6,649 nucleotides of DNA from Nitrospiraceae bacterium UBA2166 (lineage in GTDB: Bacteria > Nitrospirota > Nitrospiria > Nitrospirales > UBA2166). Shown here piece by piece: positions 5,763-6,649 of this stretch. Every line of letters begins with the position of its first letter. Position 1 is the first letter of the stretch. Position numbers and translations under genes: made by a program. Where the stretch lies: positions 1 to 6,649 of the forward strand of contig DCWI01000120.1 of NCBI GenBank assembly GCA_002328825.1, written 5' to 3'. The notes under the pieces are model-generated. The model did not search any database. It was not told the DNA's origin and worked only from the letters and a program-made list of their open reading frames with translations.

Positions 5763-5848
5763 AAACGAGGGGGCTTCGGTTTCACTAGGTCAACTACTAT
5801 AAAGAACGGAAAACACCAAGAAGTCACGTGGAGGCGAAAGGATACGTT

Positions 5849-6274
5849 ATGAAGAGGAGTGGATCTTCACGCAAATCGCGAGACAAGAATATACCCAAAG
5901 ATATCATGACGACCAGAGATGCTGCAGCGTATCTTCGTTTGACATTACCAACGTTATATCGTCACGTTGCGCAAGGAAAGATCCCTTGTTCCCGCATTGG
6001 GGGACGCTGGAGGTTTGACCGTAAAAGTTTGGATCGTTCACTTGGGCGGAAAGACATTGAGGATGATGTGAGTGGACGAAATAAAATTTCAGGCATTGTG
6101 ACAAGCATTAAGCGAAGCTCACTTTTGGCCCAAGTAAATTTGGACGCAGGTCCATATAAAATTACAGCGATCATTACTCGTGATGGGATTGACGCACTTA
6201 AACTGCGCGTGGGTGATAGTGCGATTGCACTCATTAAGGCCACTGAGGTTATGGTTCTCAAGGAAGAGAGTTAA
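5849..6274 (+). CDS. Helix-turn-helix (excisionase/MerR-like) protein with Mop/TOBE molybdate-binding domain
   Basis: Putative oxyanion-responsive DNA-binding protein, 141 aa. Residues 1-18 are a basic, probably disordered lead-in. Residues 20-65 form an excisionase-type HTH: MTTRDAAAYLRLTLPTLYRH followed by GKIPCSRIGGRWRFDRKSL, the classic recognition-helix and wing pattern. Residues 75-138 match a single Mop (TOBE) domain: SGRNKISGIVTSIKR, AQVNLDAG, ITAIITRDGIDALKLRVGD and SAIALIKATEVMVL. Mop domains bind molybdate or tungstate, usually as oligomers; regulators such as ModE pair an HTH with such domains, though with a different HTH type. ATG 5849 is favoured because AAAGGA sits seven bases upstream; a GTG at 5828 would add seven residues. 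Its stop overlaps the next start by one base (TAATG), so it is coupled to the UDP-glucose dehydrogenase gene. Its target and ligand are unknown. Confidence 0.88.
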   Translation: MKRSGSSRKSRDKNIPKDIMTTRDAAAYLRLTLPTLYRHVAQGKIPCSRIGGRWRFDRKSLDRSLGRKDIEDDVSGRNKISGIVTSIKRSSLLAQVNLDAGPYKITAIITRDGIDALKLRVGDSAIALIKATEVMVLKEES

Positions 6275-6649
6275 TGCATATCAGTATTATCGGTTCGGGA
6301 TATGTTGGCTTGGTTACTGCGGCGTGTTTCGCCGAGTTTGGGCTTCAAGTTACCTGTATGGATCATGATCCGAAAAGGATTGCAGTGCTGGAAGCTGGGG
6401 GAGTCCCGTTTTACGAACCAGGGTTACACGATCTTGTAGAAAGAGGCCGTTATGGAGGAAGACTGGTCTTCACAACCGATTTAGTGCAGGCGGTTAACCA
6501 GGCTCTCGTCGTTTTTATCACGATTGGCACTCCTTCTCTTGATGATGGGTCTGTTGATGTATCCTCGATTGAGGCTGTAGCAGAGGGAATTGGCCGTGCA
6601 ATGACCAACTATACAGTTATCGCAATCAAGTCAACCGTTCCAGTGGGGA
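6274..6649 (+). CDS. UDP-glucose 6-dehydrogenase, N-terminal part, cut by window edge
   Basis: NAD-dependent enzyme that oxidises UDP-glucose to UDP-glucuronate, a precursor of capsule, exopolysaccharide and LPS sugars; cytoplasmic. The first 125 codons are present. The Rossmann nucleotide-binding motif GSGYVG is at residues 7-12, followed by an acidic strand end (MDHDPKRI) that suits NAD binding. The family signatures VPFYEPGL, FTTDL, ITIGTPS and AIKSTVPVG appear in order. The catalytic Cys and C-terminal domains lie beyond the window. Closely related UDP-sugar dehydrogenases (UDP-ManNAc or GDP-mannose types) share this fold; the YEPGL and KSTVPVG forms favour the UDP-glucose type. AAGGAAGAG gives a good ribosome binding site, inside the end of the upstream HTH-Mop gene. 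Confidence 0.92.
   Translation, partial: MHISIIGSGYVGLVTAACFAEFGLQVTCMDHDPKRIAVLEAGGVPFYEPGLHDLVERGRYGGRLVFTTDLVQAVNQALVVFITIGTPSLDDGSVDVSSIEAVAEGIGRAMTNYTVIAIKSTVPVG

Larger units (their letters stand above)
5250..5848. other. 599-base stretch without an intact gene
   Basis: Apart from the inverted repeat near its start and the possible pseudogene, no RNA gene, mobile element or clear terminator is seen. At 5803-5808 there is TATAAA that could be a -10 box for the downstream unit, 41 bases before the start codon at 5849, but no convincing -35 is found. Confidence 0.5.

Overview
The window looks like bacterial chromosome where a mobile island meets core genes. Several features point to a Gram-negative bacterium: a probable outer-membrane lipoprotein with a lipobox, TatC, SmpB and tmRNA, and a tsaB-rimI pair. 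No gene fixes the phylum. The set would suit a Nitrospirota- or Deltaproteobacteria-like organism, but that is only an impression. The integrase end appears somewhat richer in G+C than the core genes on the right, as expected for acquired DNA, although this was judged by eye.

Region 1 (1-1353) is the edge of an integrated element. A P4-type tyrosine recombinase on the minus strand runs off the left edge. The next 178 bases upstream of it hold a TATAAT box, two ATGGGGGCA-like repeats, a TTGAC/GTCAA inverted repeat and an AT-rich stretch, and end exactly at the CCA terminus of ssrA. This is the classic layout of an island inserted at the 3' end of an RNA gene; its body lies to the left, outside the window.

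Region 2 (1354-2174, minus strand) is the trans-translation module. It holds a complete 355-nt one-piece tmRNA with tag ANDNLALAA, and smpB directly upstream. The last codons and stop of smpB lie inside the mature tmRNA sequence (11-nt overlap), so maturing the tmRNA from a joint transcript would destroy the smpB stop codon.

Region 3 (2257-5249, plus strand) is a tightly packed, probably single operon: a LolB/DUF4292-like lipoprotein, tsaB (t6A tRNA modification), rimI (ribosomal protein N-acetyltransferase) and tatC (Tat translocase). tsaB/rimI and rimI/tatC overlap by 4 nt. TatC appears to lack the N-terminal glutamate usually seen in the first cytoplasmic motif.

Region 4 (5250-5848) has no intact gene. 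It contains an 8-bp inverted repeat after tatC and what looks like a decayed small secreted-protein gene with a good ribosome binding site, one frameshift and in-frame stops.

Region 5 (5849-6649, plus strand) starts a second unit: a two-domain protein (excisionase/MerR-like helix-turn-helix plus a Mop/TOBE molybdate-binding domain), overlapping by one base the start of a UDP-glucose 6-dehydrogenase gene that runs off the right edge. This suggests an oxyanion-sensing DNA-binding protein at the head of a polysaccharide or nucleotide-sugar locus.
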